Assembly: GCA_041749475.1 (NCBI GenBank)
Contig: JBGTBD010000045.1
Coordinates: 1 to 39,526 of the forward strand
DNA length: 39,526 nucleotides
Source of the DNA: JBGTBD01 sp041749475
Lineage (GTDB): Bacteria > Pseudomonadota > Alphaproteobacteria > Rickettsiales > UBA998
Reading direction: 5' to 3'
The position numbers and the translations under genes are program-made. The notes under the pieces are model-generated. The model saw only the letters and a list, made by a program, of their open reading frames with translations, did no database searches and had not been told where the DNA came from. Of the stretch, positions 17,206 through 26,084 are shown in pieces. Every line of letters starts with the position of its first letter. Position 1 is the first letter of the stretch.

Positions 17206-19041
17206 ATGCACGATAACTCATGCCACAATATCGGCATGACGTATGATACACTTTCCGATGCAGAATTATTCCGCCATTCCGTAGAAGCATTGCGCCTGCG
17301 GGATGCCGCGCGAGCGGCGCGCATGCTGGAAGCATTGCACTTGCGTCTTCCCGCGCAGCCGGAAGTCCTCATCAACCTCGCTCTCGCATATGAACAGCAG
17401 CAGGATTATCTGCGCGCGGAAAGCACACTTCAGCACGCGACACGTCTTGCGCCGCACCTGACGGAAGGCTGGGCCAATCTCGGGAATATCCTGCGCCAGT
17501 TGAAACGGGCCGACGAGGCGTTGGCCACCTACAGCGCGGCGCTACACGTGCATCCCAAACACCGCGAAGCGCGGCTGAACCGCATCGCGGTGCAAATGGA
17601 ACTTCGACGCTTCCGCGAGGCGCTGACCGATCTCACGGAGATGATTTCACTGGGGCTGGGGGATGCGGATGTGTTCTCGCAAGCAATGCTGTGCCAGCTC
17701 CAGCTTGCGGAGTGGAAACTGCTCCCAGCCTATCGGGCGTCGCTCGCCCATGCGCTGAAACAGCCGGATGGTGTCGCCAATCCATTTCGCCTCTTATGTA
17801 TCGGCGTGGAGCATGATACGCGAACCATCGCGGAGCGATGGACGCAGGCGCGCTATGCGCTGCCCCCTCATCTACAGACGGTGCATAGCGCATTACCGCG
17901 TGATCGGCGAGAAGATAGAAAATTGCATATCGGCTATATCTCCAGCGACTTCCATAATCACGCCACCGCCCATCTGCTGGGGGATTTTTTTGCGCAGCAT
18001 GATGCGCAGCAATTTTCCGTATTCGTCTATAGCATGGGCAAGGATGACGGCAGCGCCATCGCACAACGACTACGCAGCAGGCCGCAGCAATGGCGGGATG
18101 TGATGCATCTGTCAGCAGAGGACATCGCCAAGCAGATACGTGCAGACAGTATCGACATACTCGTTGACTTGAAAGGCTATACGCAACGCCATGCGATGCG
18201 TGTCATGGCGCAGCGGCCTGCTCCCATCCAGATGCATTATCTGGGCTACCCCTGTACGACAGGGGCAGATTTCATCGATTATCTCATCGCCGATGACATG
18301 CTCATCCCACCGGAGGATGAAGGCCAGTATACCGAAACCATCCTGCGCCTGCCGGGATGTTACCAGATCAACGATCCGAAGCGGCCCTTGCCGCAACCGC
18401 TATCACGGCGGGATGCCGCCTTGCCTGAGAACGCGCTGGTGTTCGCCGCGTTCAATGCCACCTATAAAATCCAGCCGGAGATGTTCGCGTGCTGGATGCG
18501 GATTCTCGGCACTGTGCCGGGCAGTGTATTATGGCTACAATCCCCTCTCGCGGCGGAAGCGGTTTTCACGTTACGGGCCACCTCAGCGCGGCAGGGGGTG
18601 GAGGCGGAGCGGCTCATCTTCGCCCCCTATGTTGCGCAGCATGAGCATATCTCACGGCTGGCGCTGGCGGATGTGTTCCTCGACTGCTCCCCCGTCTCTG
18701 GCCATACTACGGCCAGCGACGCGCTATGGGCGGGAATTCCGGTGGTAAGTCTCAAGGGGTCACACTTCATCGGTCGCGTAGCGGCGAGCTTGTCCCTAAC
18801 GGTGGGAGTATCGGAACTGGTTGCGGACTCCCTGGAGGAATACGAAGCACAGGCAATCCGCTTGGCACAGGACGGGGATGCACGCACCGCGATACGTAAT
18901 CATCTGATAGGAATGCGTTTGCACAGCCCCTTTGACGGCCTCACCACGATCCGTGGTCTGGAACAACTCTACCTATCCGCCGCATCCCGTTTCACTGCGG
19001 AACATCCTCTTGCACCCGGCAGTCACGCAACTGAATCATAG
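17206..19041 (+). CDS. TPR / SPINDLY-type O-GlcNAc transferase-like glycosyltransferase (GT41)
   Basis: 611 residues, no signal peptide, presumably cytoplasmic. Residues about 10-150 contain TPR repeats (for example INLALAYEQQQDYLRAEST and EGWANLGNILRQLKRADEAL). Residues about 235-600 form the GT41 catalytic region: LHIGYISSDFHNHATAHLLG (the G-Y-x-S-x-D-F-x-x-H signature), DILVDLKGYTQRHAM, GYPCTTGADFIDYLI and, at the UDP-binding end, LDCSPVSGHTTASDALWAGI with RVAASLS. Bacterial relatives modify proteins, including flagellins and autotransporters; the target here is unknown. The ATG at 17236 (MTYDTLSD) is an equally good start. Tail-to-tail with the arabinose operon, overlapping it by 50 bp. 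Confidence 0.88.
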   Translation: MHDNSCHNIGMTYDTLSDAELFRHSVEALRLRDAARAARMLEALHLRLPAQPEVLINLALAYEQQQDYLRAESTLQHATRLAPHLTEGWANLGNILRQLKRADEALATYSAALHVHPKHREARLNRIAVQMELRRFREALTDLTEMISLGLGDADVFSQAMLCQLQLAEWKLLPAYRASLAHALKQPDGVANPFRLLCIGVEHDTRTIAERWTQARYALPPHLQTVHSALPRDRREDRKLHIGYISSDFHNHATAHLLGDFFAQHDAQQFSVFVYSMGKDDGSAIAQRLRSRPQQWRDVMHLSAEDIAKQIRADSIDILVDLKGYTQRHAMRVMAQRPAPIQMHYLGYPCTTGADFIDYLIADDMLIPPEDEGQYTETILRLPGCYQINDPKRPLPQPLSRRDAALPENALVFAAFNATYKIQPEMFACWMRILGTVPGSVLWLQSPLAAEAVFTLRATSARQGVEAERLIFAPYVAQHEHISRLALADVFLDCSPVSGHTTASDALWAGIPVVSLKGSHFIGRVAASLSLTVGVSELVADSLEEYEAQAIRLAQDGDARTAIRNHLIGMRLHSPFDGLTTIRGLEQLYLSAASRFTAEHPLAPGSHATES

Positions 19042-20497
19042 CTGATTCTTTGAAGCGTTCCGGCTCGGGTACGGGTTGCAAGAAGCTTAGAATACCCATG
19101 TAATCGCGATCCAGATAGATAGCATTTACGTACGGATTTGCGCAAAAAGCATTGAGCACTTGCGGCATCGTCCACTGTTTTATCTGCATACGGTAGGAAA
19201 AGAGATTGGAGGGGTACGGAAATACTTTTTCGGCCAGAAAATAGGAATTGAACGTATCTGTCAGCACGATACTGCCCGGCGTCATAGTCCCATAGAGTGA
19301 TTGTTGTGCTTGCATGCTACCGTCATAGCGCTGGGCATGTGTTGCAGGCAAGCGCGGTAGGCTGATGATAATCGCCACGCCGAGCAGGGCAGCAAGGAAT
19401 TTTCTGTTTATATTCCGTAACAATAGAAAATGCAGAACACTCAGCAGTAATAGGAAATAACTGGGCGCAAGTAATCGGGGACCGAAAGGATCGAAACGCA
19501 CATGCCAGCGTAACAACACTATCAGTCCACCCGATATGAAAGCGGCAAGCCCATACCAAACCCAATCCGGTATAGTGATACCAGCCCTCTGGGAAGCGGA
19601 AGCAGAAAATACGGCACGCCTTTTACGTATCATCAGTATGCAAATCAGGCCCACGGTTAGACATAATGCGGGAAAATGGGTCGTTTCTATCACTCCATGG
19701 GCAAGTTGCATTACCAGAATCCCGTTGCTTTCTGCGCTGAACGGTCGCGCCTGACCCGTGGGATGGCCTGTGTAATAATAATTGATCACCAAATAGAGAC
19801 CGATCAACGTGGCCGCCAGCAGACCAATAAGTACTGCCTTTATCAACGCACTCCAGTTTTTCTGAACCAACCACAGTACGCACGGCACAGCAAGTAGCGC
19901 TAGCACACCCGCTCCGGCATAACGAAACAGGAACGGTATAATAAGAGCTCCGGCGAGAATAACACCATTCCCCCAATGCGGATGGTCATGAAACCGTTTG
20001 AGCAACCACACCACACAGACGAGGGATACGATGTAGCACGTTTCAGACCAGGTATAATAAAACAGAGCAATGAACGGGTGAATCAGAAGCAACCCGACAT
20101 AGTAGGGCGCATCCGACCTGTAGCGCCGCCAGAAGCCATAACTCAACATTCCCAACAGCAGCAGATTGACCAACTTGGAAGAGAACCATGACGTGGTGGC
20201 CGTGAGTGTCTTTACGCCTGCGATCAGCGCAGGGTATCCCCACGGCCAAGTAGCGAATAATATTTTTCCGTCTTTCTCTGTATTAGGGGCAATACCGTAT
20301 GGCATATCAAACGGCTGCATCACGAAAAGGCTATGTTGATCGGCCAGAGTATTGGCAGCTCTCAGGTAGAATGCCGAATCCGGACTGACGCCTCCGTCGG
20401 GCGTATAATATGCAAGCCACATGACGAGACCAGCAAGAAAGGCAAATTCCAGCCCTATCACCCAGCGACTATCGATCCGAAATGGCGGTATCTTCAT
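18992..20497 (-). CDS. Polytopic GT-C-type glycosyltransferase, candidate arabinosyltransferase
   Basis: 501 residues with about ten to eleven membrane spans. Immediately after the first span a loop carries acidic residues (YTPDGGVSPDSAFYLRAA), the place where GT-C enzymes that use polyprenyl-phosphate sugars keep their catalytic Asp. A periplasmic C-terminal stretch follows the last span. It is the last gene of the DprE1-DprE2-UbiA-GtrA operon and overlaps gtrA by 29 bp. From context I infer that it uses decaprenyl-phosphate-arabinose (or a related lipid-linked pentose) as donor. Acceptor unknown. Sequence alone only supports a GT-C-like membrane protein. Confidence 0.72.
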   Translation of the reverse strand: MKIPPFRIDSRWVIGLEFAFLAGLVMWLAYYTPDGGVSPDSAFYLRAANTLADQHSLFVMQPFDMPYGIAPNTEKDGKILFATWPWGYPALIAGVKTLTATTSWFSSKLVNLLLLGMLSYGFWRRYRSDAPYYVGLLLIHPFIALFYYTWSETCYIVSLVCVVWLLKRFHDHPHWGNGVILAGALIIPFLFRYAGAGVLALLAVPCVLWLVQKNWSALIKAVLIGLLAATLIGLYLVINYYYTGHPTGQARPFSAESNGILVMQLAHGVIETTHFPALCLTVGLICILMIRKRRAVFSASASQRAGITIPDWVWYGLAAFISGGLIVLLRWHVRFDPFGPRLLAPSYFLLLLSVLHFLLLRNINRKFLAALLGVAIIISLPRLPATHAQRYDGSMQAQQSLYGTMTPGSIVLTDTFNSYFLAEKVFPYPSNLFSYRMQIKQWTMPQVLNAFCANPYVNAIYLDRDYMGILSFLQPVPEPERFKESAMIQLRDCRVQEDVPQ

Positions 20498-20888
20498 GGG
20501 AATCCTGCGGTATGGGGATACGAAACACCACCCATGTATTCATTGCGTAGTTATAGAATAGCACCACCACTACGGCAATAATTTTAGCCAGCAATAGCGA
20601 CATCATTCCTGCCAGATACCATACGATAAGGGTATTCAGCAACAGGCCCGCATACCCAGACAGCAAAGCCAGAAGCACCCGTCGATGGGCGCGATACTGA
20701 CTGTCTTGAAATGTCCAGAGGCGATTGATGAAAAAAGCGATAACCAAGCCACTGCCGTAGGAGATGAGGTTGGCATATGCTATCGGCAGACCGATGCTCT
20801 CTACCAACAGAAAGAACAGGCCGAAATCAAGCGCCGTACACAGCCCGCCGACAGCCAGAAAACGCCTGAAACGGGAAGACAGGATCAC
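20469..20888 (-). CDS. GtrA-like membrane protein
   Basis: 139 residues from a GTG start whose GTGA overlaps the upstream stop. Four membrane spans with GtrA features: FRRFLAVGGLCTALDFGLFF at the N-terminus, LISYGSGLVIAFFINRLWTF in the middle and YNYAMNTWVVF at the end. GtrA proteins are proposed to flip or help present polyprenyl-phosphate sugars across the inner membrane. In mycobacteria the GtrA-like gene Rv3789 sits beside dprE1 and has been proposed to take part in decaprenyl-phosphate-arabinose handling, so this neighbourhood fits well. The longer frame from 20918 lies over the previous gene and is not needed. Confidence 0.87.
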   Translation of the reverse strand: MILSSRFRRFLAVGGLCTALDFGLFFLLVESIGLPIAYANLISYGSGLVIAFFINRLWTFQDSQYRAHRRVLLALLSGYAGLLLNTLIVWYLAGMMSLLLAKIIAVVVVLFYNYAMNTWVVFRIPIPQDSHEDTAISDR

Positions 20889-21763
20889 GTCATGGCCCAG
20901 AGGGTATAGACAAGCCATAGCGATACCGCCCCGAACATAGCGCGGTCACGCACCACGATGCGCTCTGGCGCACCGCCCCACCGTCGCATATGCAGCAAAT
21001 ACAAATAACGGAACATGCCGAAGACCACAAATACTGTGCTTCCCAAGATGGCTGGGTTGCCAGTCGCTTTCTCAATCTCTACGGTGTAGAGTGCATAGGC
21101 CATTATCGTCACCGCGCAGCAGATGGTGATCAAGCCCGAAAGCAACTCAGGGTTATAGAAGGCGAGACTTCGGCGTGTATTCTCCCCCGTGCTGTCAGTG
21201 TTGGCCAGTTCGCTATAACGCTTTCCGAATCCGAGAAAAAGCGTAACCATGAATGTGCAGAGTATGATCCAGGGAGAAAGAGCAACATTGATCGCAACCC
21301 CGCCCATCAATACGCGGAGGATGAACCCCAGCGCAATTACCATGACATCCACGATAACTTTTTGCTTTAGCACCCACGAATAGATAATTTGCATCGCAGC
21401 ATAAGCAACGATGATTCCAACGCATGCCGGAGGCAAAAATAGTGCCGCCAACATCACCGCGCAGACGGTGAGAGCCACTGCGACGCCAAGTCCCAGACGG
21501 ATTGACACCTCCCCGGCTGCAATGGGACGGTGTTTTTTGACGCGATGACGCCTATCTTCATCGCGGTCATGAATATCGTTCACGATATAGCATGCGCTCG
21601 CCTGTAGGCAAAAGACGATAAACGCAACGCCTGCAGGCATCCAATTTTCCACCTCCAGAAAGGCAAAGGAAAATAGTAGCGGGGCGAGCACGAAGCCGTT
21701 CTTGATCCACTGCAACGGGCGTACCATGTAGAAACAGGCGCGAAATGGTATGGTCTGCGTCAT
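20885..21763 (-). CDS. UbiA-superfamily decaprenyl-phosphate phosphoribosyltransferase-like protein
   Basis: 292 residues, eight to nine spans. The first prenyl-binding motif is NDIHDRDEDRRHR (Asn62, Asp63, Asp66, Asp70), followed by KKHRPIAAGEVS. The YSWVLKQKVIVDVMVIALGF segment followed by an Arg (LRV) is characteristic of the DPPR-synthase branch (Rv3806c-like), not of quinone or heme prenyltransferases. A second UbiA protein at 31232 serves ubiquinone. Predicted reaction: PRPP plus polyprenyl phosphate gives polyprenyl-phosphoryl-5-phosphoribose. The ATG at 21763 forms ATGA with the upstream stop. A 5-phosphatase for the next step is not in the window. Confidence 0.88.
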   Translation of the reverse strand: MTQTIPFRACFYMVRPLQWIKNGFVLAPLLFSFAFLEVENWMPAGVAFIVFCLQASACYIVNDIHDRDEDRRHRVKKHRPIAAGEVSIRLGLGVAVALTVCAVMLAALFLPPACVGIIVAYAAMQIIYSWVLKQKVIVDVMVIALGFILRVLMGGVAINVALSPWIILCTFMVTLFLGFGKRYSELANTDSTGENTRRSLAFYNPELLSGLITICCAVTIMAYALYTVEIEKATGNPAILGSTVFVVFGMFRYLYLLHMRRWGGAPERIVVRDRAMFGAVSLWLVYTLWAMT

Positions 21764-22482
21764 AATCTCATCCGTTTGAAAATGCGTTCGGGGATGTGGC
21801 GGATCACCAGCATGATGTAACGCCAGAACCACGGGACATAGACCACGTCACGGCGTTTCCGGGCGGCGGTGATGATGCGGCGCGCCACGGTCTCGCGCGC
21901 AGAGAGCAGCGGGCTTTCCATACCCCATGTCAATGGAGTATCGATGAATCCGGGCAGGACGGTCATCACGTGCACGCCACGGGAGGAAAGCGCATTGCGC
22001 AGGCCGGAGGCGAAAGCGGTCAGGCCTGCTTTTGCACTGCCGTAGAGGTAGTTGCTTTGCCTGCCGCGCTCACCCGCTACAGAAGATATAATCACCAGCT
22101 GGCCGTGTCCCCGCTCCGCAAAATGATCGGCTACCGCCTGAAGGATCTGCGCAGCGGCGAGATAGTTGACCGTGATAACACGGGCGATGGTTTCGGCGTC
22201 ATGCTGGGGGCCGCCCATATCCCCGGCGAGGAAATAGACCGTGTCGCAGGATGCGAGTGCGGCGATGGTTTCCTGCCATGTGGTGTGATGCGTCAGCAAG
22301 TCAAGCACATACGCGTCGCAGATGGTGTTGTGACGGATGGCGACGTCCTGCGCCAATGCTTGCACCGCTTCCGCATTCCGTCCAGTGAGCAGGAGTGCAG
22401 TCCCCTCCTCTGCCAAAATACGACAGAGGGAAATGCCGAGTGACGATGTCGCGCCGATAACGCCTGTCTTGCTCGTGGTCAT
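21760..22482 (-). CDS. SDR oxidoreductase, DprE2-like
   Basis: 240-residue short-chain dehydrogenase. The Rossmann motif is GATSSLG (10-16). The catalytic Ser lies in VIISSVAGERG and Y147-x3-K151 in YLYGSAKAG. The tail VYVPWFWRYIMLVIRHIPER is hydrophobic and basic, as in membrane-associated DprE2 proteins. Expected job: NAD(P)H reduction of the 2-keto intermediate made by DprE1, completing the ribose to arabinose epimerisation at C2 on the lipid carrier. Overlaps dprE1 upstream and the UbiA gene downstream by four bases each. Confidence 0.85.
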   Translation of the reverse strand: MTTSKTGVIGATSSLGISLCRILAEEGTALLLTGRNAEAVQALAQDVAIRHNTICDAYVLDLLTHHTTWQETIAALASCDTVYFLAGDMGGPQHDAETIARVITVNYLAAAQILQAVADHFAERGHGQLVIISSVAGERGRQSNYLYGSAKAGLTAFASGLRNALSSRGVHVMTVLPGFIDTPLTWGMESPLLSARETVARRIITAARKRRDVVYVPWFWRYIMLVIRHIPERIFKRMRL

Positions 22483-23810
22483 GCTGCTTTGTCTCTGATA
22501 TGCAGGCGCTCGGAAAGAGCGGAGGAGAAGTGGTGCGCGGGGTCAAGCTGTGATGCTGCCTCACGCCAGCGTGGCAGGTTTGCGCCGTACATATGTTCGT
22601 AGTGTGCGGCAGTCAGGGTAGCGTCCTTGGCAAGATAGACCCGGCCACCCAATTGGGCGATATAGTCGTTGGCTTCCGTCATCGCCCCTTGCGCATCCGC
22701 CGTATTCACCATGTCCAGTGCCATGCCAAATCCGGGTTCGGCGAAAGGCAGCAGGCTGCTATCCTCCGCACCATAATATTTTAAAACGGCGAGATGGATG
22801 GGGACGTGATGTTTTTTAAATATACCCAGCAGCTGGTCGAGATGCATTGCCACATCGGGACTGTCGGGAATGATAGAGTGATGTTGTAGTAATCCGGCTT
22901 TACCATAGAGACGATTCCATTGCCCGATGGCATCGAGCGGGAAAAAGAAATTGTGGAAAGGCACTATATCCTGCTTCCATGTGCGGCTGAATTGGCTTAG
23001 GCGCTTGCGGTTATACAGGCGGGTGACGAAGGGACGGACGAGACGCGGCGTCCGTGAGGGAACCGTCAGGCGCGGAGGCGCGTCAGAGTAACGCGCCAGC
23101 GCTTCACCTACTCCTGCTGTTGCATGGTGCGCGTGTTCAAACACCGCCTTGCCGCTGAATGCATCCAGCCATGCGATCATGTATTCGGCGGTGCTGTGTT
23201 CACGAAATAGCGTAACGGCTTCCGTAAGGGTAGAAACGATACGGCTTTCCCGTACAAGGGAGGCGGAGAGAATGGGTTTCAGTTGCAGCGTCACTTCCTC
23301 GATGATGCCCGTCAGCCCCATGCCGCCCAGCGTCGCGTAAAAGGCTTCCGCATTCTGCTGGCGCGAACAGGATAGTTTATTTCCATCGGCGAGGCGGAGT
23401 ATCAGATGCAGCACATGCCGTCCGAAACTTCCATCACGATACTGGTTCTTGCCGTGGATGTTACTGGCACAGGCGCCACCGACGGTGACATAGCGCGTGC
23501 CCGGCATCACGGCCGGTATCCAACCGAGGGGGACACTCACGCGGAGTAACTCCGCCAACGTCACCCCGCCTTGCACGCGCAGTATCCCGGTGGTCGTGTC
23601 AAAGGCGAGAAACCGATCCAGACGCGTGCAATCGATGGTGCATGGGGCGCTCTGCGCGGCGTCCCCATAGGCACGCCCCATACCGCGGGCGATGGCCGGT
23701 GAGGCGGGGATAGGCATGCCATATGTTTCGGGACGCACGACGTCGCATCGTTGCGGCAGGGTGTTTCCCCAACCGGAAAGGGTCATGGTTTTAACAGGCA
23801 GTACGCTCAT
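22479..23810 (-). CDS. FAD-dependent oxidoreductase, DprE1-like
   Basis: 443 residues from the ATG at 23810 (MTLSGWGN at 23786 is possible); the frame extends further upstream only over asmA. Flavin-binding signatures of the DprE1 branch: LSGWGNTLP, IARGMGRAYGDAAQSA, VMPGTRYVTVGGACASNIHG with GKN following, DGSFGRHV, and a C-terminal HLAVLKYYG with the Lys equivalent to the substrate/flavin-contacting Lys of DprE1. Predicted to oxidise C2 of polyprenyl-phosphoryl-ribose. First gene of a five-gene overlapping operon. Relatives in the vanillyl-alcohol-oxidase family do other chemistry, but the gene set argues for DprE1. Confidence 0.87.
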   Translation of the reverse strand: MSVLPVKTMTLSGWGNTLPQRCDVVRPETYGMPIPASPAIARGMGRAYGDAAQSAPCTIDCTRLDRFLAFDTTTGILRVQGGVTLAELLRVSVPLGWIPAVMPGTRYVTVGGACASNIHGKNQYRDGSFGRHVLHLILRLADGNKLSCSRQQNAEAFYATLGGMGLTGIIEEVTLQLKPILSASLVRESRIVSTLTEAVTLFREHSTAEYMIAWLDAFSGKAVFEHAHHATAGVGEALARYSDAPPRLTVPSRTPRLVRPFVTRLYNRKRLSQFSRTWKQDIVPFHNFFFPLDAIGQWNRLYGKAGLLQHHSIIPDSPDVAMHLDQLLGIFKKHHVPIHLAVLKYYGAEDSSLLPFAEPGFGMALDMVNTADAQGAMTEANDYIAQLGGRVYLAKDATLTAAHYEHMYGANLPRWREAASQLDPAHHFSSALSERLHIRDKAA

Positions 23811-23935
23811 CGCAGCGGAGTATATCGTGAATCCATTGTCATACCATGGATTTTTTGATGGTAGTTTATCCTCTGTTGATGCAGCAACTCTGGGTACACA
23901 TCCTATGTTGATGAGGAAATCAGTATTCTCATGCC

Positions 23936-25987
23936 ATGAGCGCGCGCCATACTGCACTGAAAATCGGAAAATATATCGCTATCGGCATCGGGGTACTTCT
24001 CCTGATACTGGCGCTGGGTGTGGCATATCTCATTTACGGGTTCGACTGGAGCAAGAGCGGCTCCTACGCATCGGCGCAGTTGAGCGAATTGCTGGGGCGC
24101 GATAGCGCCATCGAAGGCAATATCACGATTGATGCCAACTGGCCGATCACTACCATCCACACCGAGAGATTCCGCATCGCCAATATGGAAGGCAGCAAAG
24201 AACCGCAGATGCTCTCGACAGAGAAGATGGCCATCGCCATCGATCTCTCCAGCCTGCTGACGGGGACGCTGGAGTTCCCTTCCATCGAAATCGATGCGCC
24301 AAAACTGCTGCTGGAAAAAGATGCGAAAGGTAATGCCAACTGGAACTTTCTCGATAATCCGGCAGGCAGCACGGTCAACGCCGCTGCGCCGGACGACCGG
24401 GCCGAGATGCCGCTGATCGGGCGGCTGGTGATTCGTGACGGTAGCCTCACCTATCGTGACGCGGTTGAGAAGATCGACACGACCCTGACCCTCAACACAT
24501 TGAGCGGCAAGGCAGATGAAGGCGAGTTGCTGAATATCAAAGGCAAGGGCACCTTCAACCGCCAGCCGTTCGCACTCGACATCACCGGGGGAAGCGTGTT
24601 GAACCTGCGCGAAAGCGAAGATCCTTATCCGTTACGCGCTAAGGTCGATGTAGGGAAAACCCAGGCTACGGTGAAGGGGACGGTCAAAGACCCGTTCGCG
24701 TTACAAGGGCTTGACCTGTTGCTGACTGTGAAGGGGGCGGATATGGCTGACCTGTTCCCCATACTTGGCATCGCCTTGCCGAATACGCCGCCCTACAAGC
24801 TTGCGGGGCAATTGGATCACGATAAGAGCGCAAAGCTATGGAGGTTCAGGACGTTCAAAGGGACAGTGGGCGATAGCGATCTGAGCGGCGATCTCTCGTG
24901 GGATATGAGTACCGAACGGCCCAAGCTGACCGCGACCTTCGTCAGCAATGTCCTTGATATGGATGACCTTGCCGGGTTTATCGGCGCCACGCCGGATGTG
25001 GGCGCGGGTGAAACCGCCAGCACCGAACAGAAAGCCGATGCGAAGCAGGAAAAGTCCGATCCTTTTATCATTCCCGATGCAACGCTGGATATCGAACGCG
25101 TTTCGGCGATGGATGCGGATGTGGAATTCCGGGGCAAAAAATTACTCTCCGACGGGTTGCCCATGGATGATTTCCTTCTCAAAGCGGAGCTGACTGACCG
25201 TGTCTTGAAGCTAGTCCCCGTTCAGTTCGGGACGGCGAACGGCGATATCATCGCCACCATCACCATCAATGCACGCGCTAAGCCTGTAAAGGTAGATACG
25301 GATGTACAATTCCGCAAACTCTCTATGGCCCGCCTGTTCGCGGACACAGCCACAAGCCTCGGCATCAAGAATGAAGCGGCAGGGCTCATCGGCGGACGAG
25401 CCAAGCTGAAAGGCACGGGCGATTCGATGCGGGGGATGCTCTCCAATGCTTCCGGTACGGTGGGCATCGCCATGGAAGGGGGGCAGCTCAGCAATCTCAT
25501 CGTCGAACTGATGGGGCTCGACATCGCCGAGAGTCTCGGCTTTCTGCTGAGCGGGGACAAGCCCGTACCTGTGCATTGCATCGTCGGTGATTTCGTGGTC
25601 GATAAGGGCATGATGAATACGCAGACGCTCGTCATCGACACGGCAGATACCAATATCAAAGGCGAAGGAACCATCAACCTCGAAACCGAGACGATGGACA
25701 TCAGGCTCTCCCCCCACCCGAAAGACCCCAGTTTCTTCACCGTGCGCAGTCCCCTCGTGATTACGGGCACATTGAAAAACCCCGATATCGGAGTATCCAC
25801 CGCCGGGCTTCTGGCCCGTGGAGGCGCAGCGGCAGCACTGGCCATCGCCGTGCCGGTAGCAGGACTGCTTGCCTTCATCGAACCGGGGCTGGGAGAGGAT
25901 AGCAATTGCGCTCAATTGCTGCGGCAGAATGCCACCGTTCAGCAGGGAACCGCACCTGCGGTTACTCCAGTCACTAAACCCAAATAA
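23936..25987 (+). CDS. AsmA-family protein
   Basis: 683 residues. One N-terminal membrane anchor (residues about 10-33, IGKYIAIGIGVLLLILALGV), then a long periplasmic beta-rich body with the AsmA pattern: NITIDANWPITTIHTERFRI, a repeat-like domain containing LLLEKDAKGNANWNF, and a C-terminal AsmA-like part around GTGDSMRGMLSNASGTVGIA and LETETMDIRLSPHPKDPS. Homologues are bridge-like proteins implicated in phospholipid transport between membranes. Divergent from dprE1 with a 125-base gap. It ends eight bases before the tRNA-derived repeat, so it marks the left edge of the islet. Confidence 0.88.
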   Translation: MSARHTALKIGKYIAIGIGVLLLILALGVAYLIYGFDWSKSGSYASAQLSELLGRDSAIEGNITIDANWPITTIHTERFRIANMEGSKEPQMLSTEKMAIAIDLSSLLTGTLEFPSIEIDAPKLLLEKDAKGNANWNFLDNPAGSTVNAAAPDDRAEMPLIGRLVIRDGSLTYRDAVEKIDTTLTLNTLSGKADEGELLNIKGKGTFNRQPFALDITGGSVLNLRESEDPYPLRAKVDVGKTQATVKGTVKDPFALQGLDLLLTVKGADMADLFPILGIALPNTPPYKLAGQLDHDKSAKLWRFRTFKGTVGDSDLSGDLSWDMSTERPKLTATFVSNVLDMDDLAGFIGATPDVGAGETASTEQKADAKQEKSDPFIIPDATLDIERVSAMDADVEFRGKKLLSDGLPMDDFLLKAELTDRVLKLVPVQFGTANGDIIATITINARAKPVKVDTDVQFRKLSMARLFADTATSLGIKNEAAGLIGGRAKLKGTGDSMRGMLSNASGTVGIAMEGGQLSNLIVELMGLDIAESLGFLLSGDKPVPVHCIVGDFVVDKGMMNTQTLVIDTADTNIKGEGTINLETETMDIRLSPHPKDPSFFTVRSPLVITGTLKNPDIGVSTAGLLARGGAAAALAIAVPVAGLLAFIEPGLGEDSNCAQLLRQNATVQQGTAPAVTPVTKPK

Positions 25988-25995
25988 TAAAAGAA

Positions 25996-26039
25996 ATGGT
26001 GCCGCTTGTCGGATTCGAACTGACGACCTACCGCTTACA
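25996..26039. repeat. Left att repeat: displaced 3' half of tRNA-Thr
   Basis: These 44 bases are identical to 29588-29631, the 3' half of the tRNA-Thr gene from the anticodon through the T arm, acceptor strand and encoded CCA, in the same orientation. Beyond the anticodon the two copies diverge at once. There is no 5' half here, so this is not a functional tRNA. It is the type of footprint left when a tyrosine recombinase inserts DNA into a tRNA gene and the element restores the tRNA 3' end. Confidence 0.93.
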
Positions 26040-26084
26040 GTGGCAAATTCTGTATGTTTTCTAATGGCACAACAGTAGGCGTAG

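Noticed and set aside
23839..23867. Hairpin AATCCAT/ATGGATT followed by a T-run between dprE1 and asmA
   Set aside because: Looks like a terminator on the plus strand, but no plus-strand gene ends there; the stem is short and AT-rich.
25996..26039. Possible second tRNA-Thr gene
   Set aside because: Only the 3' half is present; no D arm or 5' acceptor strand, so it cannot fold as tRNA.
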